Source of the DNA: Holophagaceae bacterium
Lineage (GTDB): Bacteria; Acidobacteriota; Holophagae; Holophagales; Holophagaceae
Length of the DNA stretch: 37,630 nucleotides
Direction: 5' to 3'
NCBI GenBank assembly: GCA_025363715.1
Contig: JANYLR010000034.1
Location: 1 to 37,630, forward strand
Shown: one piece after another, positions 17,976-26,814 of the stretch
Position numbering within the stretch: the first letter of the stretch is position 1
How the letters are laid out: each line of letters starts with the position of its first letter
Notes under the pieces: model-generated
Told to the model about the DNA's origin: nothing
The model's database searches: none
Seen by the model: the letters and a program-made list of their open reading frames with translations, nothing else
Position numbers and translations under genes: made by a program

Positions 17976-19187
17976 CTACTTCCAGGACGCCCAATAGTCG
18001 ACGTTCTCCACCATCCCCGCCGCCGCCGTGGCCTTCAGGGGACGGAAGGTGTCCACCATGACCGCCACCTCGTCGGTGCGCTCCTTGGTGCGGCTGAGGG
18101 GGATGGCCTTGGGGTGGGGCCCGTGGTGGATGCCCTGGGGGTGCCAGGTCACCATGCCGGTGCCGATGCCGTCCCGGCTGAAGAAGTGGCCTGCCGAGTA
18201 GAACAGCACCTCGTCGTAGTCGATGTTGCTGTGATAGAACGGCACGCGCATGGCGCCTTCCTCTTCCTCGAAGGGCCGGGGCAGGAAGGAGCAGATGACG
18301 AAGTTGTTCCCGATGAAGGTGCTGTGCGCGCTGGGCGGCAGGTGGTAGCGGGCGCTCAGGATTGGTCGGATGTCCTTCACGTTGATGCGCCACACCGTGA
18401 GGTCGCCCTTCCAGCCCACCACGTCCAGGGGATTGAACGGGTAGTAGACCTTGGTGATCTCGTTTTCGCGCTTGATGTGGACGGCCCACTCCCGGGGCAC
18501 GGCGTCGTAGGGCTCCAGCTCCGGCGTGTCGATCATGGCCGGATCGAAGATGGCGTTCGGGCCCAGCTGGTTCCGATCCGGGATGGTGACTTCGCTGAAG
18601 CTTTCGATGAGCAGATAGCGCTGCTCGCCGGCACCTGGCAGGAAGCGGTAGGTGGTGCCCCTCGGGATCACCAGGTAGTCGCCGGTGGCGTAATGGAGGG
18701 CGCCGAAGCTGGTCTCCAGCTTTCCCGCCCCCGCGTGGATGTAGTAGACATCATCACCATCGGCATTGCGGTAGAAGAAATCCATGGTCGCGGGGATGAC
18801 CCAGTGCAGGGCCAGGTCGTTGTTGTGGAGCAGGCAGATGGGCGCGAAGGCCACCTCTCTGGAACCGAACATCGACGACCGAATGGACGATTCTGTGCGG
18901 GGGTCCCGCGCTTTCGCGCCCACCCCCGCGCCCCCGCCGCCGGTCCGGGCCAAGCCCGCCCCGTCCGCCGCCAACAGCTGATTCAGGTCGTAGCTGTGGG
19001 GCCGCAGGGGGCCCTCGATGCGGGTCCAATCCGTGACGGGATGCAGCCGGTAGAGATGGGTGGTGCGGCCGAAGAAGCCTTGCCGCGCATGCTCCTCCTC
19101 GAAAGTACCCGCGGGCAGTTCCACGTGGGCCTGGCGGGCGTGCAGCCCCTTGCGCAGGGGGAACAGCGGGGTTTCCTTCTTGGACAT
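17976..19187 (-). CDS. hmgA: Homogentisate 1,2-dioxygenase
   Basis: HmgA opens the homogentisate ring with O2 and non-haem Fe(II), giving maleylacetoacetate in tyrosine/phenylalanine breakdown. I start at ATG 19187 (MSKKETPLFP), which follows GAGG; an ATG eight codons upstream lacks a site. At 403 residues it is of the shorter bacterial type. The cupin core is DDVYYIHAGAGKLETSFGAL and DYLVIPRGTTYRF. Iron ligands are probably His319 and Glu326 in FYHSNIDYDEVLFY plus a histidine in GIHHGPHP. Residues about 73-104 form a Gly/Ala-rich insertion not expected in the fold, with a strong palindrome in its DNA. Oxygen dependence implies at least microaerobic growth. FAH-family hydrolase 11921-12940 would act later in the same pathway. 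Confidence 0.88.
   Translation of the reverse strand: MSKKETPLFPLRKGLHARQAHVELPAGTFEEEHARQGFFGRTTHLYRLHPVTDWTRIEGPLRPHSYDLNQLLAADGAGLARTGGGGAGVGAKARDPRTESSIRSSMFGSREVAFAPICLLHNNDLALHWVIPATMDFFYRNADGDDVYYIHAGAGKLETSFGALHYATGDYLVIPRGTTYRFLPGAGEQRYLLIESFSEVTIPDRNQLGPNAIFDPAMIDTPELEPYDAVPREWAVHIKRENEITKVYYPFNPLDVVGWKGDLTVWRINVKDIRPILSARYHLPPSAHSTFIGNNFVICSFLPRPFEEEEGAMRVPFYHSNIDYDEVLFYSAGHFFSRDGIGTGMVTWHPQGIHHGPHPKAIPLSRTKERTDEVAVMVDTFRPLKATAAAGMVENVDYWASWK
18899..18927. repeat. Palindromic element with GNRA-type loop inside hmgA
   Basis: On the + strand GGGGGT (18899-18904) pairs with ACCCCC (18922-18927), and GCGC (18908-18911) pairs with GCGC (18916-18919) around TTTC. In the hmgA mRNA this reads GCGC-GAAA-GCGC, a stem with a GNRA tetraloop, flanked by a short purine internal loop and the outer stem. 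It encodes part of the Gly-rich segment GVGAKARDPR. It resembles palindromic elements that insert in frame into genes. Confidence 0.5.
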
Positions 19188-19417
19188 GGCGACCTCGGTG
19201 TGGTCCGTCATTATCAGAGGAATCTGTGGCCACAGGTTTTGCCAATGCCAAGGAGACCAGCGGTTTGAGGCTTTTGTGGGCAGGAAACACTCACCTGATA
19301 GGGTTTAGGTAGCGCAAATTCACCATGGCCCTTGGCTGACCGATAGGTATTCTGCAGCGGTCATCCCAGCTCGCTCAATTGGCCATCGACCTTCGTTTCA
19401 TGCCCCAAGGAGGTGTC

Positions 19418-20113
19418 ATGGATCGGAATTATTCGCAGGACCTGCTGATCGCCATTGAAAGGGCGGACCGGGCCGGCGCCAACGCGGTCATCCAGGCCTG
19501 GGCCGCAGGCCGAGACTTCCGGCAGGTGGTGCCGGAACTGCTCGCCCCGGTGCTGGAGACCTTCGGGAAGGTCTGGGCCACCGGCCATGGCGGCGTCTCT
19601 CTGGCCACAGGCTATGTGGCTTCGAAGATCGCCGAGGATGTCCTCACCCGGCTTCTGCAGGAAGCCAAAGACAGCGGCTCAGTTCTGCCGGTCAAGGGCC
19701 CCGTGGTCCTCGGCAATGTCGAGGATGACTTCCATCCCCTGGGCCGCAAAATGGTCGCCGCCTTCCTCCGCGCCGACGGCTGGGATGTCCGCGACCTGGG
19801 GGTGGACGTGAGCGCCGCAGAGTTCGTGGACACGGCTGAAGCATCGGGGGCCAAGGTCATCGGCGCCTCGGCCATGATGTACACGACGGCGAAGAACGTG
19901 GCCAAGATCCGCCAGGAGATCGACCGCCGGGGGCTCACCGGCAAGCTTCAGCTGGCCGTCGGCGGCGCGGTCTTCAAACTGCGGCCCGAGCTGGTGGCGG
20001 ACTTCGGCGGGGATGGCACCGCCGCCAGTGCCGTGGAAGCCTCCACCCTTTTCGAAACGCTGCGGCAGCGCGCCCTCACTCTCGACTCCCCCGCTGGAGG
20101 GCTGCACCCATGA
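19418..20113 (+). CDS. Corrinoid (B12-binding) methyltransfer protein, MtbC/MtaC-like
   Basis: Corrinoid shuttle protein that carries a methyl group on cobalt between two methyltransferases. I start at ATG 19418 (MDRNYSQDLL) because of AGGAGGT just upstream. The 231-residue protein has an N-terminal four-helix cap (about 1-90) and a Rossmann B12 domain (about 92-215). That domain carries the cobalt-ligand motif D104-F-H106-P-L-G109, then IGASAMM and LAVGGAVF. Cobalt should be coordinated by His106. Its stop overlaps the start of the methyltransferase gene (ATGA). No substrate-specific methyltransferase (MtaB, MttB or MtvB type) or RamA-like reactivator is seen nearby, so the methyl donor cannot be named. 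Confidence 0.88.
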   Translation: MDRNYSQDLLIAIERADRAGANAVIQAWAAGRDFRQVVPELLAPVLETFGKVWATGHGGVSLATGYVASKIAEDVLTRLLQEAKDSGSVLPVKGPVVLGNVEDDFHPLGRKMVAAFLRADGWDVRDLGVDVSAAEFVDTAEASGAKVIGASAMMYTTAKNVAKIRQEIDRRGLTGKLQLAVGGAVFKLRPELVADFGGDGTAASAVEASTLFETLRQRALTLDSPAGGLHP

Positions 20114-21135
20114 ACAGCTTCGAACGGATCCTGGCCACCCTCCAGAACCAGCCCACCGACCGGCCGCCGTTCTTCCTCAACGCGAGCCTCTACGGCGCGC
20201 GACTCACGGGCGCCAGCCTGGACGACCACTACACCCAGGCCGCCCTCTATGCCGAAGGCCAGATGGCCATCCGCGACGTCTTCAGTCCCGATCTGCTGAC
20301 CAGCCCTTTCCTCGTTCCAGCCATCGGGGAGGCCTTCGGGAGTTCCAGGCGCGACCATCCGCGCCAGGCGCCGAACATCTCGGGATTCGCCGCCCAGTCC
20401 GCGGAAGCCATGCTGAAGCTCCCCCTGCCAGACGTGGACAGCCACCCCCGGCTGGTCTACCTGAGGGAGACGATCCGGATCCTCGCTGCGAAATATGCCG
20501 GCGAAGTGCCGATCATCGGAGTGCTGGTGAGTCCCCTGGACATCCCCCCGCTGGTCATCGGGCTGGAGGCCTGGCTCGATGCCCTCCTTTTCGAGCCGGC
20601 CGTAGCCCAGGCCCTGCTGGATCGCCTGACGCCCTTCTTCGTGGCTCTGGCCGAGGCCATGTTCAGCGATGGCGCCACGGCAGTGGCCCTGACGGCCAAC
20701 CTGGCCAACAAGGACATCGTCACCCCGGACGTGGCGCATACCTTGACGCTCCCGTGCCTGAGAACCGCCCTGGCCGAGCTCCCGGGGCTGGTCATCTTCC
20801 ACCACGGGGGCTGCCCCCTGGTGGACCAGCTGGTCCGGTTCAAAGGGCTGCCCAACGTCGCGGCCTACGTGCTCGATGCCGGGGAGAACCTCGGCGCCGC
20901 CCGCCAGGCCCTGGGCCCTGGGCCCGTGGTGATGGGCAATCTCAACGGCCCGGGATTGTCTGATCTTCAGCCCGGGGACGTGCAGGCCCTCTGCGACCGG
21001 GCCTTCGCCCAGCGGGGCGAAGACCGCCAGTTCATCCTGTCCACCTGCGGTGCCGATATCCAGATCGACACGCCCCCAGAATGCCTCGCCGCCATCACTG
21101 AGGCCGTGTGTCGGGCGGGAGGGGTCGAGGCATGA
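20110..21135 (+). CDS. Uroporphyrinogen-decarboxylase-fold methyltransferase (MtbA/MtaA/CmuA-like)
   Basis: This 341-residue TIM-barrel protein is of the family that includes haem-pathway UroD and zinc-dependent methylcobamide:acceptor methyltransferases. The corrinoid protein immediately upstream, joined by an ATGA overlap, favours the methyltransferase role. It begins NSFERILATLQNQPTDRPPF, the usual family opening, and has EAMFSDGATAVALTANLANK mid-barrel. The family zinc motif is HxC...C; here I see H231-H232-G-G-C235 and C313 (LSTCGAD), so the His-Cys spacing is one residue longer than expected. The acceptor could be tetrahydrofolate or coenzyme M-like; in a bacterium tetrahydrofolate is more likely. 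It overlaps the DUF1638-like gene at its stop. Confidence 0.8.
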   Translation: MNSFERILATLQNQPTDRPPFFLNASLYGARLTGASLDDHYTQAALYAEGQMAIRDVFSPDLLTSPFLVPAIGEAFGSSRRDHPRQAPNISGFAAQSAEAMLKLPLPDVDSHPRLVYLRETIRILAAKYAGEVPIIGVLVSPLDIPPLVIGLEAWLDALLFEPAVAQALLDRLTPFFVALAEAMFSDGATAVALTANLANKDIVTPDVAHTLTLPCLRTALAELPGLVIFHHGGCPLVDQLVRFKGLPNVAAYVLDAGENLGAARQALGPGPVVMGNLNGPGLSDLQPGDVQALCDRAFAQRGEDRQFILSTCGADIQIDTPPECLAAITEAVCRAGGVEA

Positions 21136-21734
21136 TCCAGGAGAAACAGAAGCTCTGCCTTTCCTGCTCGATCTTCCGGAAGGAGATCGAGGCTCTGCAG
21201 GCCTCCGGCCAGCTCGACCTACCCGTGGAATTTCTCAACTCCATGCTCCACATGGTCCCAGCCAAGCTGGAAGCCCGCCTGCAGGAAGCCCTGAGCTCGG
21301 CCCGCCTCCAGGATCCCGAGCGGGAGGTGGTGATGGCCTATGGGGACTGCTGCGGCCACATGGATACCTTCGAGTCCGAACCAGGCACCGCCCGCACCGA
21401 AGGCATCAACTGCTGCGAGATCATCCTCGGCTCCGAGGCCTACCGGAAACTCCGGAAAGAAGGCGCCTTCTTCCTCATGCCAGAATTGGCCCTGGCCTGG
21501 AGGCAGATCTTCGTGGGCCAGCTGGGCCTGCTGGGACCCTGCGCCAAGACCTTCATGCAGGAGATGCATTCCCGGATGATCTACCTCGATACCGGCCTGG
21601 TGCCCGTGCCGCATGCCGCCCTACAGGAGGCCAGCGAGTTCCTGGGCTTGCCGGTGGAGATCCTGCCCGTCTCGCTTGATCCCCTGCTCGCCAGCCTGCG
21701 GCAGGCCGTGCAATCGGCCCACCGCCATGACTGA
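21132..21734 (+). CDS. DUF1638-family protein
   Basis: The 200-residue cytoplasmic protein starts at ATG 21132 within the previous stop (ATGA). Its pattern fits DUF1638: a start with paired cysteines (KLCLSCSIFRKEIEAL), EFLNSMLHMVPAKLEARLQE, then VVMAYGDCCGHMDTF, GINCCEIILGSEAYRKL and EGAFFLMPELALAWRQIF. Six or more conserved-looking cysteines (two CC pairs) suggest metal or corrinoid/thiol chemistry. Genes of this family are repeatedly found beside corrinoid-dependent methyltransferases, although the biochemical role is unsettled. It overlaps the next gene, a hybrid kinase, by 8 bases, so all four genes are probably translated as a unit. Confidence 0.72.
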   Translation: MIQEKQKLCLSCSIFRKEIEALQASGQLDLPVEFLNSMLHMVPAKLEARLQEALSSARLQDPEREVVMAYGDCCGHMDTFESEPGTARTEGINCCEIILGSEAYRKLRKEGAFFLMPELALAWRQIFVGQLGLLGPCAKTFMQEMHSRMIYLDTGLVPVPHAALQEASEFLGLPVEILPVSLDPLLASLRQAVQSAHRHD

Positions 21735-24090
21735 TTTCAGCCGCCAGCCCGACGACGCCGCTGTCCAGTTCATGATCGTGGACTTCCTCGCGGAAATCCT
21801 GAAGTTCTCGGAAAGCCCCAGCGAGATGGGCCAGTACCTCACCCGGCAGCTGCGGGAGCTCCTGGGCGTCCGGGCCGTGGTGATGCTGCAGCACGGCCCT
21901 AGTGCCAAGAACGGGTCACCCCACATCGTGGCCATCGAGCCTGAGCGGGCCCGCAACAACGCGCTCGTGCAGGGGCTGGTTCAGTTGGTAGAGCATCACC
22001 CAGACCTGGATGAGGCAACCCTGCTTCTTCGGCCCACTACCCTCCCCTGCATCGCCGGTGTGATGGACACGCTTTGCATCGCCTCCCTGAGCCTGACCCC
22101 TCTCCGGGTCGGTGAGCTGAGGGTGGGCACCCTCTTCGCCCTGGACCACTTGGATCTCCAGCGCACGGACGACGTGGTGAGGCTGCTGAACGCCCTCTCT
22201 CCCGTGTTCGCATTGATCCTGCGCAATGCCCTCCACTTCGAGGCCCAGGAGGCCAAGGTCCTGGCCCAGGCCGAGGAGTACCGGGCCCTGCTCCAGACGA
22301 ATCTGGACGGCTTCCTGATGGTCCGGGGCGATGGCTCCCTGCTGGAAGCCAATGCCGCCTACCTGCGCATGAGCGGGTACTCCCTCGAGGAACTGCGGAC
22401 CCTCCACATCTCTGATCTGGATGCCATCGAAAGCCGTCCGGAAACCGATCAGCGCACCCAGAAAATGAAGGATGAGGGCTCGGACCGCTTCCGCTCCCGG
22501 CATCAGCGGAAGGATGGCACCACCTACCCGGTGGAAGTATCGACCACCCACGTCCCGGGGCGGGATCTGCTCATCGGTTTCATCCGGGACCTGACGGAGC
22601 GGGAGGTCGCCGAAACCGCCCTGCGGAATAGCGAGGCCCACTACCGGGAGCTGATGGAAATGCTCGGCGAAGGCGTGTGCATGGTGGATGCCACGGAAAC
22701 CTTCATCATGGCGAATCCCGAAGCCGAACGGATCTTCGGCGTGGGCCGGGGCGAGCTGATCGGCCTGAGCCTCCGGGCCTTCCTGGAGGACGCGGAATGG
22801 GACCAGGTCAGGAACCACACGCACCGCAGGCTCGGAGGCGCCAAGGATGCCTACGAGATCGTGATCCGCCGCCTGGACGGCGTGCACCGGACCCTGCTGA
22901 TCACCGTGACCCCCCGCTCTGATCCGGATGGCGTCTTCATCGGCAGCCTGGCGGTCACCCGGGATGTGACCGACGAGCTGAAGACCAAGGAAGCCCTCCG
23001 CCTATCCCAGAAGATGGAAAGCCTCGGCAACCTGGCGGGCGGCCTGGCCCACGACATGAACAACGTGCTGGGGGCGATTCTCGGGCTGTCCACCACTCAC
23101 CTGGATCTGCAACCCGAGGGAACCCGCCTCCACAGCACCTTCGAGACCATCACGAAGGCCTGCCTGCGGGGCCGAAACATGGTGAAGAGCCTGCTGGACT
23201 TCGCGCGGAAGGACATGGCTGGCGTGCGCTCCGTCTCCCTCAACAGCCTGCTGGAAGAAGAAGCCCGCCTCCTGGAGCGGACCATCCCCGCCAGCATCGC
23301 CATTCACTTGGATCTGGATCCGGGCGTGGGCACCATCCTCGGGGATCCGGATGCCCTCAGCCTCATGCTCATGAACCTCTGCGTGAACGCCATCGACGCC
23401 ATGCCGGATGGCGGCCGGCTCACCCTCCGGACTAGGAGCCTGTCCGACGGCCGCCTGCTCCTCGCCGTGGAAGACACGGGCATCGGCATGGCGCCCGAGA
23501 CCCTCGAGCATGCCTTCGAGCCCTTCTTCACCACCAAGCCCCAGGGCAAGGGCACCGGCCTGGGCCTGTCCCTGGCCTACAGCACCGTGAAGGCCCACCA
23601 TGGCGAATTGAGCGTCCAGAGCAGGCTGTGGGTAGGCACCACCCTGGAGCTGCGCTTCCCGGCCTCCCAGGTGCGTGATGAGCACGCCGCCCCGGAGGGC
23701 CCGGACACAGCCCAGAGCGACACGGCCCTGCTCATCCTCCTGGTGGACGATGACGAACTCATCCAGTCGGCCATCTCCGCCCAGCTGGAAGCCATGGGGC
23801 ACCTGGTCAGCCCTGCCCTGACGGGGGAAGAGGCCATGGGGAAGGTGGACGAGGGGCTGCGACCGGATCTCATCATTCTCGATATGAACATGCCCGGCTG
23901 GGGCGGGGCCAACACCCTGCCCAGGCTGCGGGCGGCCCTGCCGGAGGTACCCGTCCTGCTGTCCACGGGCCGGGCCGACCAGCGGGCCATCGACCTGGCC
24001 CACGCCCATCCCGGCGTCACCATCCTGGCCAAGCCCTTCGGCTTCCGCGAGCTCCAGGCCACCCTTGGCGCGGTGCTCGCCCGAGGCTGA
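21727..24090 (+). CDS. Soluble hybrid histidine kinase: GAF-PAS-PAS-HisKA-HATPase-REC
   Basis: The 787-residue protein starts at ATG 21727, 8 bases inside the preceding gene, and has no membrane segment. Residues about 10-170 are GAF-like. PAS1 is about 183-300 ([20 protein letters not shown]) and PAS2 about 304-425 ([20 protein letters not shown]). HisKA has phospho-acceptor His442 in [14 protein letters not shown]. HATPase shows [20 protein letters not shown] and [14 protein letters not shown] has Asp719 in [13 protein letters not shown]. With GAF and PAS modules it should sense a cytoplasmic ligand or redox state. Its coupling to the corrinoid operon suggests it monitors that metabolism. 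No DNA-binding partner is next to it. Its stop abuts the stop of the convergent transporter. Confidence 0.87.
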   Translation: MTDFSRQPDDAAVQFMIVDFLAEILKFSESPSEMGQYLTRQLRELLGVRAVVMLQHGPSAKNGSPHIVAIEPERARNNALVQGLVQLVEHHPDLDEATLLLRPTTLPCIAGVMDTLCIASLSLTPLRVGELRVGTLFALDHLDLQRTDDVVRLLNALSPVFALILRNALHFEAQEAKVLAQAEEYRALLQTNLDGFLMVRGDGSLLEANAAYLRMSGYSLEELRTLHISDLDAIESRPETDQRTQKMKDEGSDRFRSRHQRKDGTTYPVEVSTTHVPGRDLLIGFIRDLTEREVAETALRNSEAHYRELMEMLGEGVCMVDATETFIMANPEAERIFGVGRGELIGLSLRAFLEDAEWDQVRNHTHRRLGGAKDAYEIVIRRLDGVHRTLLITVTPRSDPDGVFIGSLAVTRDVTDELKTKEALRLSQKMESLGNLAGGLAHDMNNVLGAILGLSTTHLDLQPEGTRLHSTFETITKACLRGRNMVKSLLDFARKDMAGVRSVSLNSLLEEEARLLERTIPASIAIHLDLDPGVGTILGDPDALSLMLMNLCVNAIDAMPDGGRLTLRTRSLSDGRLLLAVEDTGIGMAPETLEHAFEPFFTTKPQGKGTGLGLSLAYSTVKAHHGELSVQSRLWVGTTLELRFPASQVRDEHAAPEGPDTAQSDTALLILLVDDDELIQSAISAQLEAMGHLVSPALTGEEAMGKVDEGLRPDLIILDMNMPGWGGANTLPRLRAALPEVPVLLSTGRADQRAIDLAHAHPGVTILAKPFGFRELQATLGAVLARG

Positions 24091-25482
24091 TCAGGCCTGC
24101 TGCTGCAGCCAGCGGTTGTAGACCAGCATGCTTAGGGCACTGAGCAGTCCGAAGGAGCCCAGAATCACCCAACCCAGCGTGGCGTATGTGGGATCCAGTC
24201 TGAGCAAACCGTTCGGCAACTTCTCTGCATGGCGGCACATGAAGTAGTTGAAGAACACCGTCCCGACGGGCCCACCCACAATGGCACCGATCCCCATGGG
24301 TAGCTGGGCATACCCGAGGAAAAGCCCTTCCTGCCCCTTGGGGGAGAGAGACCCGATGTATTCGTAGAGACGGCTCGATGCGAAAAGCTCACCGAAGGCG
24401 ATGAGCGCCACGGTCAGGATGATGAACACCGATCCCAGCGGGAGGACCCAGAACAGGAAGCCCGTCCCCGCCTCGACGCCGCCGGACAGGTAGACGGGAA
24501 CGATGTTGATCAGCATGGATAGGCCGATAATGACCGTTCCGATGACGATGGACTTGATGGGCGGGAGCTTGCCAAAGAGCTTCGTGATCAGCAACTGGAA
24601 GGCCACGATGACGATCGGGTTTGCGGCCGTGTAAAGGTCCATCCTGGGGCTCAATTCCACGGTCCGTTTCACATACAGGGGCAGGAGAGTGTAGACCTGG
24701 TTGTAGATGAAGTAGAAGCCGCTAGCGACCACGATGAAGAGCGCGAAGCGCCCATTGCCGAGAGCCGTGAAAATGCCGAGAAAAATGTCCTTGAGCGATT
24801 TGGAGGGTGCCTTTTCGGCCACCCCCATCTCCTGGTCGGGATCCGTATAGAAGAACAGCACCATGAAAAAGGCAACCACTGCGGCCCCCATGCTCACGGC
24901 GAAAATAATGCTGAGATCGAATCCCGGCTGGCTTCGGACGGAATAGGCCACCACGCGTCCAACCACGCTCCCGACGTTGATGACCATGTAAAAAATGGCG
25001 AACCCCAGCGTCTTTTTGGCGCCTGCGGTTTTCTGCACCGTTCCCGCAATGCAGGGCTTGACGAAGGAACCGCCAAGCCCGATCAGCTGGATGCCCATGA
25101 TCACAGTGACCCACACTTGCCAACCCACAGTCACACGGTCTGTCATCGCGTTCTGCAGCCGATGCCCCCCGAACCAGACTGGTGCCCCCATGAGGAGGTA
25201 GCCGACGGCCAATACGCCGAAAGCCAGAAGCAAGGCCTTCTTGAAGCCGATGCGGTCGGCCATGGTGCCCGAGAAAATGGGCATGAGGTAGAGCGTACCC
25301 CAGAGCAGGGGGCCGTTGATGACACCCGGCCAATTGGCTCCGAATCCTAGTTGTCCAAGATAGATCACCACGAAACTGGCCATCGCATAGAAGGCCGCCC
25401 GTTCGAAAAGTTCGATGACGTTTGCACTCCAGAAACTGGAGGGGAAGCGGTAATTCTCGCGGAAGGAGGGTTCGGCGCTCAT
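24091..25482 (-). CDS. POT/PTR2-type major facilitator transporter
   Basis: The 463-residue protein has about 12 hydrophobic helices. ELFERAAFYAMASFVVIYLG near the N-terminus matches the proton-coupled oligopeptide transporter (POT) E-x-x-E-R-type helix, and GTMADRIGFKKALLLAFG is the MFS loop motif. IQLIGLGGSFVKPCIAGTVQ and FYMVINVGSVVGRVVAY are also POT-like. Substrates of the family include di/tripeptides, nitrate and amines; the actual one is unknown. Its coding DNA is clearly poorer in GC than its neighbours: three 60-base lines I counted (24601, 24781, 24961) gave 60, 57 and 52 percent, against 65 (33061, AOR) and 78 (11401, bioA). This suggests recent transfer. Its stop abuts the kinase stop, making TGATCA. 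Confidence 0.82.
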   Translation of the reverse strand: MSAEPSFRENYRFPSSFWSANVIELFERAAFYAMASFVVIYLGQLGFGANWPGVINGPLLWGTLYLMPIFSGTMADRIGFKKALLLAFGVLAVGYLLMGAPVWFGGHRLQNAMTDRVTVGWQVWVTVIMGIQLIGLGGSFVKPCIAGTVQKTAGAKKTLGFAIFYMVINVGSVVGRVVAYSVRSQPGFDLSIIFAVSMGAAVVAFFMVLFFYTDPDQEMGVAEKAPSKSLKDIFLGIFTALGNGRFALFIVVASGFYFIYNQVYTLLPLYVKRTVELSPRMDLYTAANPIVIVAFQLLITKLFGKLPPIKSIVIGTVIIGLSMLINIVPVYLSGGVEAGTGFLFWVLPLGSVFIILTVALIAFGELFASSRLYEYIGSLSPKGQEGLFLGYAQLPMGIGAIVGGPVGTVFFNYFMCRHAEKLPNGLLRLDPTYATLGWVILGSFGLLSALSMLVYNRWLQQQA

Positions 25483-25590
25483 GGATACCTCGGGGACCGC
25501 TCAGTTTGCCACGGAGCGCTCAAGGTGCCATTGGGCCGTTGACTTTCATCACGATGCGACAAGATACCCGGGCCCGGAGGCTCCGCTCCC

Positions 25591-26814
25591 TCAGTGATCC
25601 TCCGCCTCCTCCGTGAGGTGCAGCAGGACGACGCCCCCGGGTTCCACCTGGGCCACGCCTTCCGGAACCACCGCCAGGGCGTTGGCCACCAGCATGGAGG
25701 AGAGGATGGCCGAACCCTGGGGCCCGGTGAGCCGCGCCTTGAGCCCATCGGCCTCCCGCCGGGCCACGACCCGCAGGAAGGTGGTGCGCTGATCCGTCCG
25801 GCCGGTCCACCCGTCTTCCAACGCGGCCTCGGCCTCGGGTCGGTGCAGCTTCGAGAAGCCCATCAGCTTCCGTAGCGCCGGGCGGACATACTCCTCGACC
25901 ATGAGCATGGCGGCCACCGGGTTGCCCGGGAGGCCGAAGATGGGCTTGCCGTCCAGTAGCCAGAAGCCCAGGGGGCCGCCCGGCTTCTGCGCCACCTTCC
26001 AAAAGATCCGCTCGGCGCCCAGCTCTTCGAGCATGGCCTTCATGAAGTCGTAGTCGCCCACGGAGATGCCACCGGTGGTGAGGACGACGTCCGCTTCCAG
26101 GGCCTGTCGGAGCACGCCCAATAGCGTGGCGCGGTCGTCCGGTACCCGGGGAAAGGGCACGGGAATCGCTCCGCAGGCGGTCACCTGGGCGCACACCGCG
26201 TGGATATTGGCATCGCGGATGCGGCCGGGGCCGGGCTGTTCCGAAACGTCCACCAGCTCATCCCCAGTGGTGAGCACGGCGACGCGGACGCGGGGATGCA
26301 CGGAGACCGTGGCAATCCCCGCCGCAGCCAGCACGCCGAGGTCCCCGGGCCGCAGCCCCTGCCCCGCCGTCGCCAGCAGCTGGCCCTTGCGCAGGTCCTC
26401 ACCGGCCAGTCGGATGTGGATACCGGCGCGGAGAGGCCGGGTAGTCTCCACCCAGTTTCCGCCGCGGGTCGTGTCTTCCACAGGCACTACGGAATCGGCG
26501 CCTTCCGGCAGGGGGGCGCCGGTCATGATGCGCAGGGCCTGGCCTGGTCCCACGGCACAGAGAGGAACGCCACCGGCCGCGAGGTCACCGAGCACCTGGA
26601 GGCAGACCGGATGCGCTTCGGAGGCCTCCGCCAGATCCGCCGCCTGCACCGCGTAGCCGTCCATGGCGGAATTGGTGAAGGGTGGCACCGTCGATGGGGA
26701 GTGCAGATCCTCGGCGACGGCGAGGCCGAGTACCTGTTCCAGGGGCAGCAGCCGCGCCGGCAGAGGCCGGACTCGACCCAGGATGAGCTGGAGGGCTTGA
26801 GTGGGTGTCGTCAT
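25591..26814 (-). CDS. moeA: Molybdopterin molybdenumtransferase (MoeA)
   Basis: MoeA inserts molybdate, or tungstate in W-users, into adenylylated molybdopterin. At 407 residues it has the full family length. Motifs include the substrate loop PPFTNSAMDGYAVQAADL, RIMTGAPLPEGADSVVPVED, RVRVAVLTTGDELVD, DVVLTTGGISVGDYDFMKAM and PIFGLPGNPVAAMLMVEEYV, with a C-terminal domain IV. Context (tup transporter, tungsten AOR, MoaD-like protein) suggests it serves the tungsten cofactor. The start at 26814 overlaps the stop of a small membrane-protein gene (ATGA), so both are translated together. Whether it prefers W or Mo cannot be read from sequence. Confidence 0.92.
   Translation of the reverse strand: MTTPTQALQLILGRVRPLPARLLPLEQVLGLAVAEDLHSPSTVPPFTNSAMDGYAVQAADLAEASEAHPVCLQVLGDLAAGGVPLCAVGPGQALRIMTGAPLPEGADSVVPVEDTTRGGNWVETTRPLRAGIHIRLAGEDLRKGQLLATAGQGLRPGDLGVLAAAGIATVSVHPRVRVAVLTTGDELVDVSEQPGPGRIRDANIHAVCAQVTACGAIPVPFPRVPDDRATLLGVLRQALEADVVLTTGGISVGDYDFMKAMLEELGAERIFWKVAQKPGGPLGFWLLDGKPIFGLPGNPVAAMLMVEEYVRPALRKLMGFSKLHRPEAEAALEDGWTGRTDQRTTFLRVVARREADGLKARLTGPQGSAILSSMLVANALAVVPEGVAQVEPGGVVLLHLTEEAEDH

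Noticed and set aside
19188..19417. Cobalamin riboswitch before the corrinoid operon
   Set aside because: No B12-box-like core or matching stems found by eye in this 230-base region.
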